From the NCBI RefSeq assembly GCF_020667895.1, contig NZ_JAFMPS010000004.1, positions 167,171 through 231,170 on the forward strand: a DNA stretch of 64,000 nucleotides. The letters are read 5' to 3'. Shown piece after piece: positions 17,755 to 27,415 of the stretch. Positions within the stretch are counted from its first letter, which is position 1. The number at the start of each line of letters is the position of its first letter. A program made the position numbers and the translations under genes. Below the pieces are notes generated by a model. The model had not been told where the DNA came from, did not search any database, and saw nothing but the letters and a program-made list of their open reading frames with translations. Source of the stretch: Alcanivorax sp. 1008. GTDB lineage: Bacteria; Pseudomonadota; Gammaproteobacteria; Pseudomonadales; Alcanivoracaceae.

Positions 17755-19656
17755 ATGGCAACCGAGAAAGAGCAGCAACAATCCCAGCTCAAGCTGTTGA
17801 TCACCCTTGGCAAGGAACAGGGCTACCTGACCTACGCCGAGGTGAATGACCACCTGCCGGATTCGATTACCGATACGGATCAGGTCGAAGACATCATCCA
17901 GATGATCAACGACATGGGCATCCCGGTAGTCGAAAAGGCTTCCGATGCCGAACAGCTGCTGATGGACGAAAGTCCAGACAGCGGCGATGAAGTGGCCGCC
18001 GAGGAAGCCGCCGCCGTACTTGCCGCAGTAGAGAATGAACCAGGCCGGACCACCGACCCGGTGCGTATGTATATGCGCGAGATGGGCACGGTCGAACTGC
18101 TCACCCGTGAAGGCGAAATCGAAATTGCCAAACGTATCGAAGAAGGCATCCGCGAAGTTATGCACGCGGCAGCTTTCTGGCCCGGCGTTATCGAAACTGT
18201 TGTCGCCGAGTTCGACCGAGTTGCCACAGAAGAGCGGCGCCTGTCGGATATCATTGCCGGCTATCTTGATCCCAACGATGATGGCGCCGCTGCCGTAACC
18301 ACCGGCAATCACAACGGCAGCAATAACCGTGACGAACCATCCTTTGCGGCAAAGGCAAAAGCGAAAGCTGCTGGCGAAGAAACGGACGATGACGACTCAG
18401 ATAGCGATGACGATTCGGACGAAGATGATGGCAGCCTGGATCCGGTATTGGCGGCCGAGCGCTTCAACGAGCTGAAGAGCCGCTTCGAAAAACTTCAGAA
18501 GTCCCTGAAGCGCAATGGCCGCGACCACAACAGTAGCGCCAAAGCTCTTGAGTCTCTGGCCGAGCATTTCACCCTGTTCAAGCTGGTTCCAAGGATTTAT
18601 GACGACCTGCTACGTCAAGTCCGCACCTCCCTCGATATGATTCGCAAGTTGGAAAAAGAAATTATGCTGGCCGCGGTAAAGCGTGGTCGTATGCCGCGAG
18701 CTGACTTCATATCTACCTTCCCCGGCAATGAGTCCAACTTGTCCTGGGTTGACGAAGTAACCAGCAGCAAAAAATCCAAGGCTTGGGCAGATAGCCTGAA
18801 AGCCGTGCGCGAAGATATCGCACGAGCTCAGCGCCGCGTGCAGCAATTGGAAGAAAAATTTGGCATGCCGGTTTCCGAAATCAAGGAAATCAACCGACGC
18901 GTATCCATTGGCGAGGCCAAAGCGCGTCGCGCCAAGAAAGAAATGGTCGAAGCCAACCTGCGTCTGGTTATCTCGATTGCCAAAAAATACACCAACCGTG
19001 GCCTGCAGTTCCTCGACCTGATTCAGGAGGGCAACATCGGCCTGATGAAAGCGGTAGATAAATTCGAGTACCGTCGCGGTTACAAGTTCTCAACCTATGC
19101 CACCTGGTGGATTCGTCAGGCAATCACCCGTTCGATTGCTGATCAGGCCCGCACCATCCGTATCCCGGTACACATGATCGAGACAATCAACAAGATCAAT
19201 CGGGTGCAGCGTCAGATGCTGCAGGAAATGGGCCGAGAGCCCACTCCGGAAGAACTGGGCGTGCGCCTGGAAATGCCGGAAGACAAGGTTCGCAAGGTGC
19301 TGAAAATCGCCAAAGAGCCGATCTCCATGGAAACGCCAATTGGCGATGATGAAGACTCGAGCCTGGGTGATTTCATCGAGGACGGCACCATCGAGTCGCC
19401 CATTGACCGAGCCACCATGATTGGCCTGGAAGAAGCGACCCGTGAAGTGCTGGCCAACCTGACCGGCCGGGAAGCGAAAGTGCTGCGCATGCGTTTCGGC
19501 ATCGATATGAATACCGATCACACCCTGGAAGAAGTCGGCAAGCAGTTCGACGTCACCCGTGAGCGGATCCGTCAGATCGAAGCCAAGGCGCTGCGTAAGC
19601 TGCGTCATCCGTCACGCTCGGAGCACCTGCGCAGCTTCCTCGACGGTGACAACTAA
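17755..19656 (+). CDS. rpoD: RNA polymerase primary sigma factor (sigma-70)
   Basis: A 633-residue housekeeping sigma factor. Region 1.1 is at the N-terminus and region 1.2 is [22 protein letters not shown] Glu/Asp-rich insert (about residues 210-225) lies in the non-conserved region. Region 2 includes [20 protein letters not shown] and [11 protein letters not shown]. Region 4 helix-turn-helix is [20 protein letters not shown]. It is the last gene of the rpsU-yqeY-dnaG-rpoD block and is followed by a clear terminator and a tRNA gene. Confidence 0.98.
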   Translation: MATEKEQQQSQLKLLITLGKEQGYLTYAEVNDHLPDSITDTDQVEDIIQMINDMGIPVVEKASDAEQLLMDESPDSGDEVAAEEAAAVLAAVENEPGRTTDPVRMYMREMGTVELLTREGEIEIAKRIEEGIREVMHAAAFWPGVIETVVAEFDRVATEERRLSDIIAGYLDPNDDGAAAVTTGNHNGSNNRDEPSFAAKAKAKAAGEETDDDDSDSDDDSDEDDGSLDPVLAAERFNELKSRFEKLQKSLKRNGRDHNSSAKALESLAEHFTLFKLVPRIYDDLLRQVRTSLDMIRKLEKEIMLAAVKRGRMPRADFISTFPGNESNLSWVDEVTSSKKSKAWADSLKAVREDIARAQRRVQQLEEKFGMPVSEIKEINRRVSIGEAKARRAKKEMVEANLRLVISIAKKYTNRGLQFLDLIQEGNIGLMKAVDKFEYRRGYKFSTYATWWIRQAITRSIADQARTIRIPVHMIETINKINRVQRQMLQEMGREPTPEELGVRLEMPEDKVRKVLKIAKEPISMETPIGDDEDSSLGDFIEDGTIESPIDRATMIGLEEATREVLANLTGREAKVLRMRFGIDMNTDHTLEEVGKQFDVTRERIRQIEAKALRKLRHPSRSEHLRSFLDGDN

Positions 19657-19677
19657 GTTCCTCTGAGGTAAAAACAG

Positions 19678-19707
19678 CACCGGTCCGCTCGGGCCGGTGT
19701 TTCTTTC
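19678..19707 (+). terminator. rpoD terminator
   Basis: Nine-base-pair stem (CACCGGTCC / GGGCCGGTG, one wobble) with a GCTC loop followed by TTTCTTTC. The A-run on the other side of the stem could also stop minus-strand transcription coming from the sulfotransferase gene. Confidence 0.8.
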
Positions 19708-19784
<77 letters not shown>

Positions 19785-19791
19785 AATCCTG

Positions 19792-20508
19792 TTAAGGCGC
19801 TTTGTAGCCGAACTCAGCGATGTCGTCTTTGCACACCCTCTGAATCAGCTCAATTCCCTCATCAAAATCGGCGAATAACTCTTTAGCCCCTGCATTCTTC
19901 GGGCGGTGGCCTTTCTTCGCACCGAACGAGCGAAACTCATCGGGCAGCGTTGCGGGGAGACCTAGCTTCTCGGCGAGAGTCGTCAAGTCTTCCTGAAGAT
20001 GCTCGAATCGAACCATAAACTCTGTCACCGGCTTGCCATCAATCTCGGTGCGTTTGCGATTGCGGCCCAACGCCTCGGGATCCTTGAACAAAAAGCTGCG
20101 AAACTCCGCAAGGTCCAGATCCTCACGATGACGATTACGCCAGAAAAAGCGACTTACGGCGCGATCAAAAGGGCTCCGCACAATCGAGAACTTGAAGTAG
20201 CTTTGCCAAACATCTGCCGGCACCTGATCGCGAATATCCTTTGCCCATATATGGTTAAAGAACTTGCTGACAGGCTGCCGCTTTCTGATGCGAGTCACGT
20301 AATCACCAAAGGAGTACTCAGCAATCGGCTTAAGATAATGCTGCGGACCACGATAACCCAGGGATCGCCGCACCTCCTCATCCACCGAGCTGATGGGGGT
20401 GATGATATCCTCTTCGCCACAGTACTTTGAAAGGGCTATTTCAAGACTAGTACCTGCTGTCTTACAGGTCTTGATAAAAATGAACTTGTGCTTGTGTGAC
20501 AGAATCAC
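19792..20508 (-). CDS. Sulfotransferase-family protein
   Basis: A 238-residue soluble protein. The N-terminal PAPS 5'-phosphosulfate loop is FIKTCKTAGTSLE, and a 3'-phosphate-binding region (FSIVRSPFDRAVSRFFW) follows at about residues 105-125. This is the Sulfotransfer_2/chondroitin-type pattern, expected to sulfate a polysaccharide, lipid or small metabolite. It ends 7 bases from the tRNA-Ile 3' end, a frequent integration point, so it may be an acquired gene; no flanking repeat of the tRNA end was seen. It reads towards the tRNA. Confidence 0.82.
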   Translation of the reverse strand: MILSHKHKFIFIKTCKTAGTSLEIALSKYCGEEDIITPISSVDEEVRRSLGYRGPQHYLKPIAEYSFGDYVTRIRKRQPVSKFFNHIWAKDIRDQVPADVWQSYFKFSIVRSPFDRAVSRFFWRNRHREDLDLAEFRSFLFKDPEALGRNRKRTEIDGKPVTEFMVRFEHLQEDLTTLAEKLGLPATLPDEFRSFGAKKGHRPKNAGAKELFADFDEGIELIQRVCKDDIAEFGYKAP

Positions 20509-20626
20509 GCCCGATACCCCTCTCCCCGCAGAGAACTGATTCTAGGCATAGCCGCAGATATTGTAAAACCAATACCAATGGACGGCCGCAAAGCAGTGGC
20601 AACGATGTAAAGCGAGAGGCCGGATC

Positions 20627-20653
20627 AAAAAAAGGCCACGCTACGCGTGGCCT
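20627..20653 (-). terminator. Terminator of the giant lipoprotein gene
   Basis: On the minus strand a perfect 9-base-pair stem (AGGCCACGC / GCGTGGCCT, 3-base loop) is followed by seven T residues. It lies 31 bases after the stop of the repeat lipoprotein gene. Confidence 0.85.
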
Positions 20654-20683
20654 TAGGGGTTTTACCGAACAACAACTACTCCA

Positions 20684-23600
20684 TCAGCGCAGCAACTTGG
20701 CACCTGTGAATACATCACCCGTAGTGAATAGCTCCGTAGCCAAGGCCGGATCCAGATCATACAGGTCCTCACTGCCGATCAAGTCGTGGTACTCCTTCTC
20801 CGGCACCGCACGACTCTTGACGATGATGCTGTAGCTACTCTCGGGCAAAAGTGGATCGCTAATACCAGCCGGAGGCGAAGGTAGTGTCACCTGGCTTTCA
20901 CCCGCAGGGGTATGGATGGTCCAGTGTGACTGGTAACCCGCACCACCAGCAGCGCTATGCAGCTCAACCGTATTCACACTAATAAATGGATCACTACCTT
21001 TCTGCGTTGCTGGTATCCAGCTAATCTGAGGATTGCTGCTGCTGTCCTCCTGTGTCGCAACGATAGCCTGATACTGGAAGCCGGTTGCCAGTGATGCGAG
21101 GAAAGTCCCGGCATTGCGCTCCGGGAAATCACCCGGATACCAGGCCTTCCAGTTTTCTGTGAATGCCAGCACAGCGCTTGGCTGTGCCTGAGCTGGCAGA
21201 GATATATCCACACCAGGCACCATGGCAGCATTGGCGAGAAGAGCAGGCTCATACTTAAATGGCAGGGTATACAAACCGCCCAGCGAAACCCCAAGAGTTA
21301 CAAAGTCACCATCAGGAGCGGCGAGCGTGCCAGCAAAGGCGACCGGAATACGGTCAGTCGCCAGCAGTGACACCGCGACTTGCTCACGCGGCGAGGAGTA
21401 ATCGTTCCAGGCAATGGTGGTATAGCTTTGTGCGCCAAGCGACTGAGCACTGAGCAGGCGACCATTACTGTCAACTTCGAAAGCCCACAACTCGCCATCT
21501 ATCTGAGTGCCTGCCGGTGCATCGAAAGCCAAGTCCTCATAGAAGGTGCCAGCGTCCGAGGCGGGATCAATGAACAGGGAACGATTATCCAATGAGCGCC
21601 CCTGAGCATCTAGCAGTCGCAAGCTGACCCTCGTGCTGGTCGGATTGATCTGGAAACTGATCTTTGAGAGCGGCGCCGTCTGGCCAAGACTGGCGAGCCT
21701 GGCCTGCAACGTCACATCAACACCAGGAGCCACACAGTAGAAACTTTCCCAGGCGTGACCATCCTTAAACAAATGCACATCCTGAGTACCACTCAAGCCG
21801 GCAAACGCCGCCTCGCCGTTCGCATCTGTGGTGACAGTGGCCCCGGACTGATTCAGCTGCGCAATCACGCCAGACAAAGGTGCACCGGCCTGGTCACGCA
21901 CCAACAGATTAATGTCTCCACTGGCACCAAGACCCGACACCAAGCTACCACACACGTCCGGCGTGTTACCGACATTCAATGCCAATACATCAATGTCAGA
22001 CTCGTACTGGTAAATACTATCTATTGTGAAGGTGTCATCTTCCGTACCCCACACTCCATCTGCACCGGGACGCTCCGAACCAGCTGACAATAGATCGCCG
22101 GACAGATTGAAGAAATAGACACCGTAGTAGGCAAAGTCATCTGAAGTTCCCCAGGTGCCGTCACTGCCCGGTGAGTACGCAGACCCCTGGCGAATAATAT
22201 TGCCATTGGCGTCATGCTCAGAATACTCAACATTACTCACCTCACCAGCGAGGGTGTAGTCAGTAGTGAAAAGCGGATAACCGTTGACGCCTTCCTCAAT
22301 AATGCTATAGCTGGACAACTCCAACTGATCCGACTCATTGAGATAATAATAATTCAGGCGATAACTAGAGGGCGTCAGCTCAACGATTTCCGTATAGAAC
22401 AACAATATATCAGCAGCATCGAATCGTTGCTGGGTTCTGCGCAAACCATCGAACGAATAGACCACGTAAGCACTAAGGACATCATCGGCGGTAAACCAGA
22501 TGCCGTCCGGGCCCGGCGCATTGAACTGATCAAAACCGCTGGCCGTGGCAACGCTATAGTACGAGGTGCCAATGGTGTCATCCTCGGTGAACGGCGTTTG
22601 GTCAGCACCGAACGAGGAGCCATACTGATCGCGATACACACTCACTGACAAGCTGGGATCGTAGCTGTAAACCGCATACCGATTTAGATGCGCGTCACTG
22701 AATGCAACCGCAGTGGGCGCCAGAGACGGATCAAAATACAACTGCTTGGTGATGTTGCCTTCGGCATCATAATCGCGAATCCAGTAGTTATAGGCACCAG
22801 GCTGATCGTCTGCGGTGAACCACTTATTATCTGCGCCCTTACTCTGCATGTCCGCACGGCGGGTCTGATAGCCTTCAACACTGTACTGACTGTAGCTATA
22901 CCCGAAGAGCGTTTCATCTCCACTCAGCCAGATGCCATCCGGCCCCATACCACCACTAGTGATTTGCCCAGAGATTACTGGATTGCCATTCTCGTCTTTC
23001 AAACTCACGACAGCGGTTGCGGAGTCATCAGCGGTAAACCAGGTGGCGTCACCACCTCTATTGCTGTGCGTGGCGACAATAATATTGTTGCCCGCTGCGT
23101 CGTAGCCATAGTAGGTCCAAGCCTGCACGGTATCGTCGGCGGTGAACCAGGTGCTGTCTGTACCGCGAGCATTATAAGTAGCGGTATAGCGGGGCTTAAA
23201 GTCATCGCCCAACTGGGTCATGGTATGTTGCTGGACGTTGTCATCCGCAGTAAACCAGATTCCGTCTCCGCCAGCGGTATTGTAGATAACAGAGCCCACA
23301 CTAACGTCGGTTCCGTTGTACGTTAACAGAGAGTAGTTCTTAACCCGGTCATCCGCGGTAAACCACAGACCATCAGCACCGGCAGCATCATAACTTACCA
23401 CCTGACCACGATTCCCTTCACCATCGATTACCGTCACCTGATAACCCGCGGTGCAGCCCGGAGAGTCATCCGCAGTGAAAGCCAGGTTGTCGTTACCCGT
23501 ATCAAGGCACAGGATAGTTAGCACCGCACCCTCGCTGGCTCCCTCATACTCGAGCACAGCGCTAGTCGGAAAGTAAATAGTCTTGCCAGAGTTATGCTCC

Positions 23601-25762
23601 CCTGCAACATCATCCTCAGTGAACCACATATTGTCCGGTCCAGGATGGGTAAAGCTATAGGACACACCGGCGGGGCCATACGGAGAAACAGTGTAGGCCT
23701 GAATAAAATCGTCTGCGGTATCCGGCTCTCCATCCGCACCGAACCTCATCTCAACGCTGCGGTACCAACTCAGATCAGATGAGTACTGGTCTAAGTAATA
23801 GCTCAAAGAGTTGCTATATATGTCGCCGACAGTGCTCAGAAAATTCTCTGGTTCAGGGGCGAACACCTTTGCGCGCTCCGCATCGCCAAGCTGGGCGAAT
23901 AGAGCTGCGATCTGGCTACCCGGATTAGTTGGCGATGCTGCCGGCGCTGTTGGCACCATGCCAACCGGCACAGACGGCTGCAAGTTCAGCGCAGAAAAAT
24001 CGTAAATCGGTGCTGGCTCATCACTTTCATCTTCACAAATAATGCTGACGTTACTAACGTCGCCAGCCAGCGTACCACTGCCATTTGTGACGCTACAGGC
24101 TTGCCCGGAGGGGGCACCAGTAACCACGACGCTCCAGTTGCTGCCGCTATCCATTTCTTCAAGTGGGGTAAAGGTCACCGCACCATTACCGTCACTACCA
24201 TCGTGGTAGAAAACGCCGCCCACACGGGTTTCCCACAGCACGGAGCCAGAGGCACCACTAATAGTGCCTGCAATGCTGTATGTCGCTCCTAAAACAATAT
24301 CCGAGCACACGATGCTGACGTTACCGACATCAGCGCTTAACGTGCCGCTGCCATTTGTCACTTCACAGGTTTGCCCTGAGGGGGCACCAGTAACCACGAC
24401 GCTCCAGTTACTGCCGCTATCCATTTCTTCAAGTGGGGTAAAGGTCACCGCACCATTGCCATCACCACCATCATGATAGAAAGCGCCGTCCACACGGGTT
24501 TCCCACAGCACGGAGCCAGAGGCACCACTAATAGTGCCTGCAATGCTGTATGTCGTTCCCAAAACAATATCCGAGCATACGATACTGACGTTATCGACAT
24601 CAGCGCTTAACGTACCGCTACCATTTGTCACTTCACAGGTTTGCCCTGAGGGGGCACCAGTAACCACGACGCTCCAGTTACTGCCGCTATCCATTTCTTC
24701 AAGTGGGGTAAAGGTCACCGCACCATTGCCATCACCACCATCATGATAGAAAGCGCCGTCCACACGGGTTTCCCACAGCACAGAAGCGGAGGCCCCACTG
24801 ATGGTGCCTGCAATGCTATAGGTGTCGCCTGAAACCACATCGTCCTGACAGCTGATCTGCACGTTATCCACGTCCGCGGTTAGCGTGCCACTGCCATTAG
24901 TAACCGTGCAGGTCTGTCCCGCTGGGGCAGTATTAATTACCACGCTCCAGTTGGTGCCTTCGGCAAGCCCATCACCGTAGGTAAATGAGACAGCGCCATT
25001 GGTATTGCCACCATCATGATAGATCGAGCCGTCTACACGCGTTTCCCATATCACGTTAACGCTATCAGTGGCGCCACTGATGGTGCCGCTAATGCTGAAT
25101 GACGGCGGTGGCGGAGCATCAGGCAAACTGGTGCTGAGGTTGCCGTCCTTCACCAAAGTGACAAGCGCGGCATAGTCGGCCAACGCCGGATCGTCCTCAA
25201 TAGCCTGCTTCAAGTCATCCAGCAGGCCATCCCAGCCAGTGCCGTCTGCTGCGAAGGGGGTGGTAAACGGGTTGCCACTAGCCGGCACGGTAAAGCCAGC
25301 GTCGGTCAAGGCATCAACCAATTGGTCTGCAGCGGCATCCACATCGACGGGGGTGCCGGCAAAAGCACTAAACCAGGCAGCCGGAGTTTGCGACGTCGCC
25401 TGCGCCAGCGCCAGATCGGTCAAGGGGGTAATGTTGGTTGTGCCAGTAGTGGAGGCATAACCATGCAGCGTTACCGGAGGTGTCCCACCACTCACGCGCA
25501 GGGCACAAGGCAAGGCAGAGCTGTCAATTTTGCCACTCCAGCTACCGTCTGCGTCGGTAGTAACTGCCTGAGTAAAACTGCTTCCGTCTGCACAGCGCGC
25601 AGTGACGGTGCCGCCCACAATCGCCGCACCTACTGCAGCTGTACCGGAAAGGGTCGAACCACCGCCTCCGCCCGAGCCACCACCACAACCACTGAGAGCC
25701 AGAAAAAGGCTGGCCACCAGAGACACCGTCCAAGGGGTTTTCACCGAATAGCGAGGTTTCAT
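20684..25762 (-). CDS. Giant repeat-built surface lipoprotein (1692 residues)
   Basis: A very large exported protein of unknown function. It starts at the ATG at 25762 with a GGAAGGA site; upstream in-frame codons lack a signal. Residues 1-26 form a lipoprotein signal (LALSGC, Cys26), then a Gly/Ser tether. Residues about 40-200 form an Ig-like plus helical region common in surface lipoproteins. Residues about 224-587 are four tandem 90-residue beta modules (IAGTISGA..VLWETRVDG..YHDGG). Residues about 675-1245 hold thirteen Gly-x-Asp-rich repeats of the form GxDGxWFTADD, probably calcium-binding. Residues about 1260-1692 are beta-rich, beginning with a carboxypeptidase-regulatory-like domain. 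It has its own terminator and is divergent from the exbB operon. An adhesin or substrate-binding role is inference. Confidence 0.82.
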   Translation of the reverse strand: MKPRYSVKTPWTVSLVASLFLALSGCGGGSGGGGGSTLSGTAAVGAAIVGGTVTARCADGSSFTQAVTTDADGSWSGKIDSSALPCALRVSGGTPPVTLHGYASTTGTTNITPLTDLALAQATSQTPAAWFSAFAGTPVDVDAAADQLVDALTDAGFTVPASGNPFTTPFAADGTGWDGLLDDLKQAIEDDPALADYAALVTLVKDGNLSTSLPDAPPPPSFSISGTISGATDSVNVIWETRVDGSIYHDGGNTNGAVSFTYGDGLAEGTNWSVVINTAPAGQTCTVTNGSGTLTADVDNVQISCQDDVVSGDTYSIAGTISGASASVLWETRVDGAFYHDGGDGNGAVTFTPLEEMDSGSNWSVVVTGAPSGQTCEVTNGSGTLSADVDNVSIVCSDIVLGTTYSIAGTISGASGSVLWETRVDGAFYHDGGDGNGAVTFTPLEEMDSGSNWSVVVTGAPSGQTCEVTNGSGTLSADVGNVSIVCSDIVLGATYSIAGTISGASGSVLWETRVGGVFYHDGSDGNGAVTFTPLEEMDSGSNWSVVVTGAPSGQACSVTNGSGTLAGDVSNVSIICEDESDEPAPIYDFSALNLQPSVPVGMVPTAPAASPTNPGSQIAALFAQLGDAERAKVFAPEPENFLSTVGDIYSNSLSYYLDQYSSDLSWYRSVEMRFGADGEPDTADDFIQAYTVSPYGPAGVSYSFTHPGPDNMWFTEDDVAGEHNSGKTIYFPTSAVLEYEGASEGAVLTILCLDTGNDNLAFTADDSPGCTAGYQVTVIDGEGNRGQVVSYDAAGADGLWFTADDRVKNYSLLTYNGTDVSVGSVIYNTAGGDGIWFTADDNVQQHTMTQLGDDFKPRYTATYNARGTDSTWFTADDTVQAWTYYGYDAAGNNIIVATHSNRGGDATWFTADDSATAVVSLKDENGNPVISGQITSGGMGPDGIWLSGDETLFGYSYSQYSVEGYQTRRADMQSKGADNKWFTADDQPGAYNYWIRDYDAEGNITKQLYFDPSLAPTAVAFSDAHLNRYAVYSYDPSLSVSVYRDQYGSSFGADQTPFTEDDTIGTSYYSVATASGFDQFNAPGPDGIWFTADDVLSAYVVYSFDGLRRTQQRFDAADILLFYTEIVELTPSSYRLNYYYLNESDQLELSSYSIIEEGVNGYPLFTTDYTLAGEVSNVEYSEHDANGNIIRQGSAYSPGSDGTWGTSDDFAYYGVYFFNLSGDLLSAGSERPGADGVWGTEDDTFTIDSIYQYESDIDVLALNVGNTPDVCGSLVSGLGASGDINLLVRDQAGAPLSGVIAQLNQSGATVTTDANGEAAFAGLSGTQDVHLFKDGHAWESFYCVAPGVDVTLQARLASLGQTAPLSKISFQINPTSTRVSLRLLDAQGRSLDNRSLFIDPASDAGTFYEDLAFDAPAGTQIDGELWAFEVDSNGRLLSAQSLGAQSYTTIAWNDYSSPREQVAVSLLATDRIPVAFAGTLAAPDGDFVTLGVSLGGLYTLPFKYEPALLANAAMVPGVDISLPAQAQPSAVLAFTENWKAWYPGDFPERNAGTFLASLATGFQYQAIVATQEDSSSNPQISWIPATQKGSDPFISVNTVELHSAAGGAGYQSHWTIHTPAGESQVTLPSPPAGISDPLLPESSYSIIVKSRAVPEKEYHDLIGSEDLYDLDPALATELFTTGDVFTGAKLLR
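22031..23741 (-). repeat. Coding array of thirteen GxDGxWFTADD-type repeats
   Basis: Within the giant lipoprotein, thirteen copies of an Asp-rich motif recur at irregular spacing (about 25-80 residues). Examples are GADGLWFTADD, GGDGIWFTADD, GPDGIWFTADD and GADGVWGTEDD. Spacers are beta-strand-like and rich in Tyr, Ser and Thr. The acidic loops resemble EF-hand or thrombospondin-3-type calcium loops. Confidence 0.85.
24001..25090 (-). repeat. Four tandem 270-base coding repeats
   Basis: Unit boundaries recur at 24271, 24541 and 24811 (exact 270-base period), with a diverged fourth unit ending near 25090. Units 24271-24540 and 24541-24810 are nearly identical at the base level, including third codon positions; the outer units are more diverged. 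This pattern indicates recent duplication or gene conversion. Confidence 0.92.
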
Positions 25763-26018
25763 GTATGAGTCCTTCCCGATTGCATGCATGCTGACAATAT
25801 TTACGGCCTCTACCGCGACTGTGGCGTAGACCCGATACCGGGGAAACCGCAATTGTCTGAAGATGCTACCAATACATAAGAAGCAAAAACGCCCCGCAAA
25901 CAGGGGGGTATCAGGCATGAACATCAAACACAAATGAGAGTCACTTGCATTTACAGCCCTATCCCCCCACAATCCCGACCCGCTAAAATCTTCCCTCCAA
26001 CCGCCCACGAGGTACCCC

Positions 26019-26624
26019 ATGTCCCTGATGCTTCCCGCTTGGCTCGTCTCTGGTGGCCCGGTTATGTGGCTGCTAGTGCTGTTGTCACTGGTTGCCAGCG
26101 CCATCGTAATTGCCAAACTGATTCAGTTTGCGGTGGTGCGCCCTCTGGCATCAGCCAATGGCGACAGCGCTCTGGCACTACTCAGGGAAGGCAATGTTGA
26201 GTCCGCCCTTGAGCAAGCCCAAGCCGGGAAAGACCCTGTTAGCCGGACCTTGGCTCAGGTATTGGCAGTCACCAACAACTGGGAGGAGGAAGCGCTGCGG
26301 GAGGCCCGAGGCCAGATTGAAGGGCTGCGTGGCGGCATGCGCGCGCTGGAACTGATTGCCGCAGTGGCGCCGCTACTCGGCTTGCTCGGCACCGTGTTCG
26401 GCATGATCGAAGCGTTCCGCGCCCTGGAACAGGCTGGCTCCCAAGTGGACCCGTCCCTGCTATCAGGAGGCATCTGGGAGGCACTACTTACCACCGCAGC
26501 GGGGCTTAGTGTTGCCATCCCTGCTCTAGCAGCCTTTCACTGGTTTGATAGAACTCTGGAGCGGCTACGCTTTTTGCTGGAAGACCGCCTCTCCATCACT
26601 GTCAGCCTGCTTCATAAAAGCTGA
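26019..26624 (+). CDS. exbB: ExbB/TolQ-type proton channel subunit
   Basis: A 201-residue inner-membrane protein with three membrane spans: about 15-37, 105-130 and 148-172. It has the family pattern [23 protein letters not shown] and [19 protein letters not shown]. It forms the pentameric stator ring of a TonB-type motor that uses the proton gradient. It is the first of four overlapping or abutting genes (ExbB, ExbD, ExbD, TonB). It is divergent from the giant lipoprotein gene across a 256-base region that holds no recognisable gene. Confidence 0.92.
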   Translation: MSLMLPAWLVSGGPVMWLLVLLSLVASAIVIAKLIQFAVVRPLASANGDSALALLREGNVESALEQAQAGKDPVSRTLAQVLAVTNNWEEEALREARGQIEGLRGGMRALELIAAVAPLLGLLGTVFGMIEAFRALEQAGSQVDPSLLSGGIWEALLTTAAGLSVAIPALAAFHWFDRTLERLRFLLEDRLSITVSLLHKS

Positions 26625-26630
26625 CCCTCA

Positions 26631-27014
26631 ATGCGCCTCGACCTGCCGGCTCGCAAGCCAACCAGCATTGGCCTGACGCCACTGATTGATGTGGTGTTTA
26701 TCCTGTTGCTGTTTTTTATGCTGGCCACCCGCTTTATCGACCTGACTCGCCAGCCACTGTCAGTGGCGGTAGCGGGCGAAGAGCGACTGGCGCAAGACAA
26801 TGTGCTGTTAATCCGAGTGCTCGGCAATGACGCCATTGAGCTGAATGGCACTCCTATGAACCTGTCGCAGGCTCGCCAGCAGCTGCAAAGCAGGCGCGCT
26901 CAGCCAGTCTATGTGGACAGCACGGGAGAGGCCTCCTTGCAGGACGTGCTACGGGCCACCGATATGCTGCAGCAAGCCGGCCAGCATCAGGTTCATCTGG
27001 AGCTGCTGCCGTGA
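26631..27014 (+). CDS. exbD: ExbD/TolR-type motor subunit, canonical
   Basis: A 127-residue protein with one N-terminal membrane helix and a periplasmic domain. The helix carries the essential acidic residue, Asp20, in TPLIDVVFILLLFFML. It binds inside the ExbB ring and couples proton flow to TonB movement. It starts 6 bases after exbB and overlaps the second exbD by 4 bases. See the next entry for the contrasting paralogue. Confidence 0.92.
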   Translation: MRLDLPARKPTSIGLTPLIDVVFILLLFFMLATRFIDLTRQPLSVAVAGEERLAQDNVLLIRVLGNDAIELNGTPMNLSQARQQLQSRRAQPVYVDSTGEASLQDVLRATDMLQQAGQHQVHLELLP

Positions 27015-27415
27015 AAAAACTTTCCTTGCAGCCAGCGCCCAGCCAGCGCCCGGACATCGAGCCGGTGCTGCCTCTGATTAATGTGGTATTCCTGCTACTC
27101 ATTTTCTTTATGGTTGCTGGCCGACTGGCTCCCCAACTGCCTGCGGAGATTACCCCACCAGAAAGTGAAACAGCCAAAGGCACGAGCAGTGAAGCCATCA
27201 GGCTGGTGGTCGACCGTGACGGCAATCTTTATTGGCAAGACGTACCCATGGCACTGGCGGACATGCCAGACAGGCTAGATGGCATCAGCAAGGACCGACC
27301 GATACAGCTGCTCACCGATGGCGATATTCCCATAATCCTGTTACGCCCGGCGCTAGCTGCATTGCGCGACGCCGGCATCACCGATGTGTTGCTGGTAACC
27401 CGGAGCGCTCCATGA
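27011..27415 (+). CDS. exbD: ExbD/TolR-type subunit with Asn in place of the membrane Asp
   Basis: A 134-residue ExbD paralogue with the same topology, but the membrane helix reads LPLINVVFLLLIFFMVAG. Position 24, where ExbD proteins carry the proton-handling Asp, is Asn. It could pair with the canonical ExbD upstream to form an asymmetric dimer with only one protonatable site, or act as a structural subunit. It overlaps both neighbours by 4 bases (GTGA and ATGA), so stoichiometric production is likely. Confidence 0.88.
   Translation: MKKLSLQPAPSQRPDIEPVLPLINVVFLLLIFFMVAGRLAPQLPAEITPPESETAKGTSSEAIRLVVDRDGNLYWQDVPMALADMPDRLDGISKDRPIQLLTDGDIPIILLRPALAALRDAGITDVLLVTRSAP

Noticed and set aside
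21780..21880. SGATVT in the giant lipoprotein as a possible ApbE flavinylation site
   Set aside because: It lacks the upstream acidic residue usual in flavinylation motifs and sits in a carboxypeptidase-regulatory-like beta domain 20 kb from apbE; probably chance.
24001..25090. Regular repeats that could suggest a CRISPR array
   Set aside because: The 270-base period is in frame, codes for beta modules and lacks short repeats with unique spacers; no cas genes are present.
19785..26018. A bounded genomic island with attachment repeats at tRNA-Ile
   Set aside because: No integrase and no second copy of the tRNA 3' end were seen within the window.
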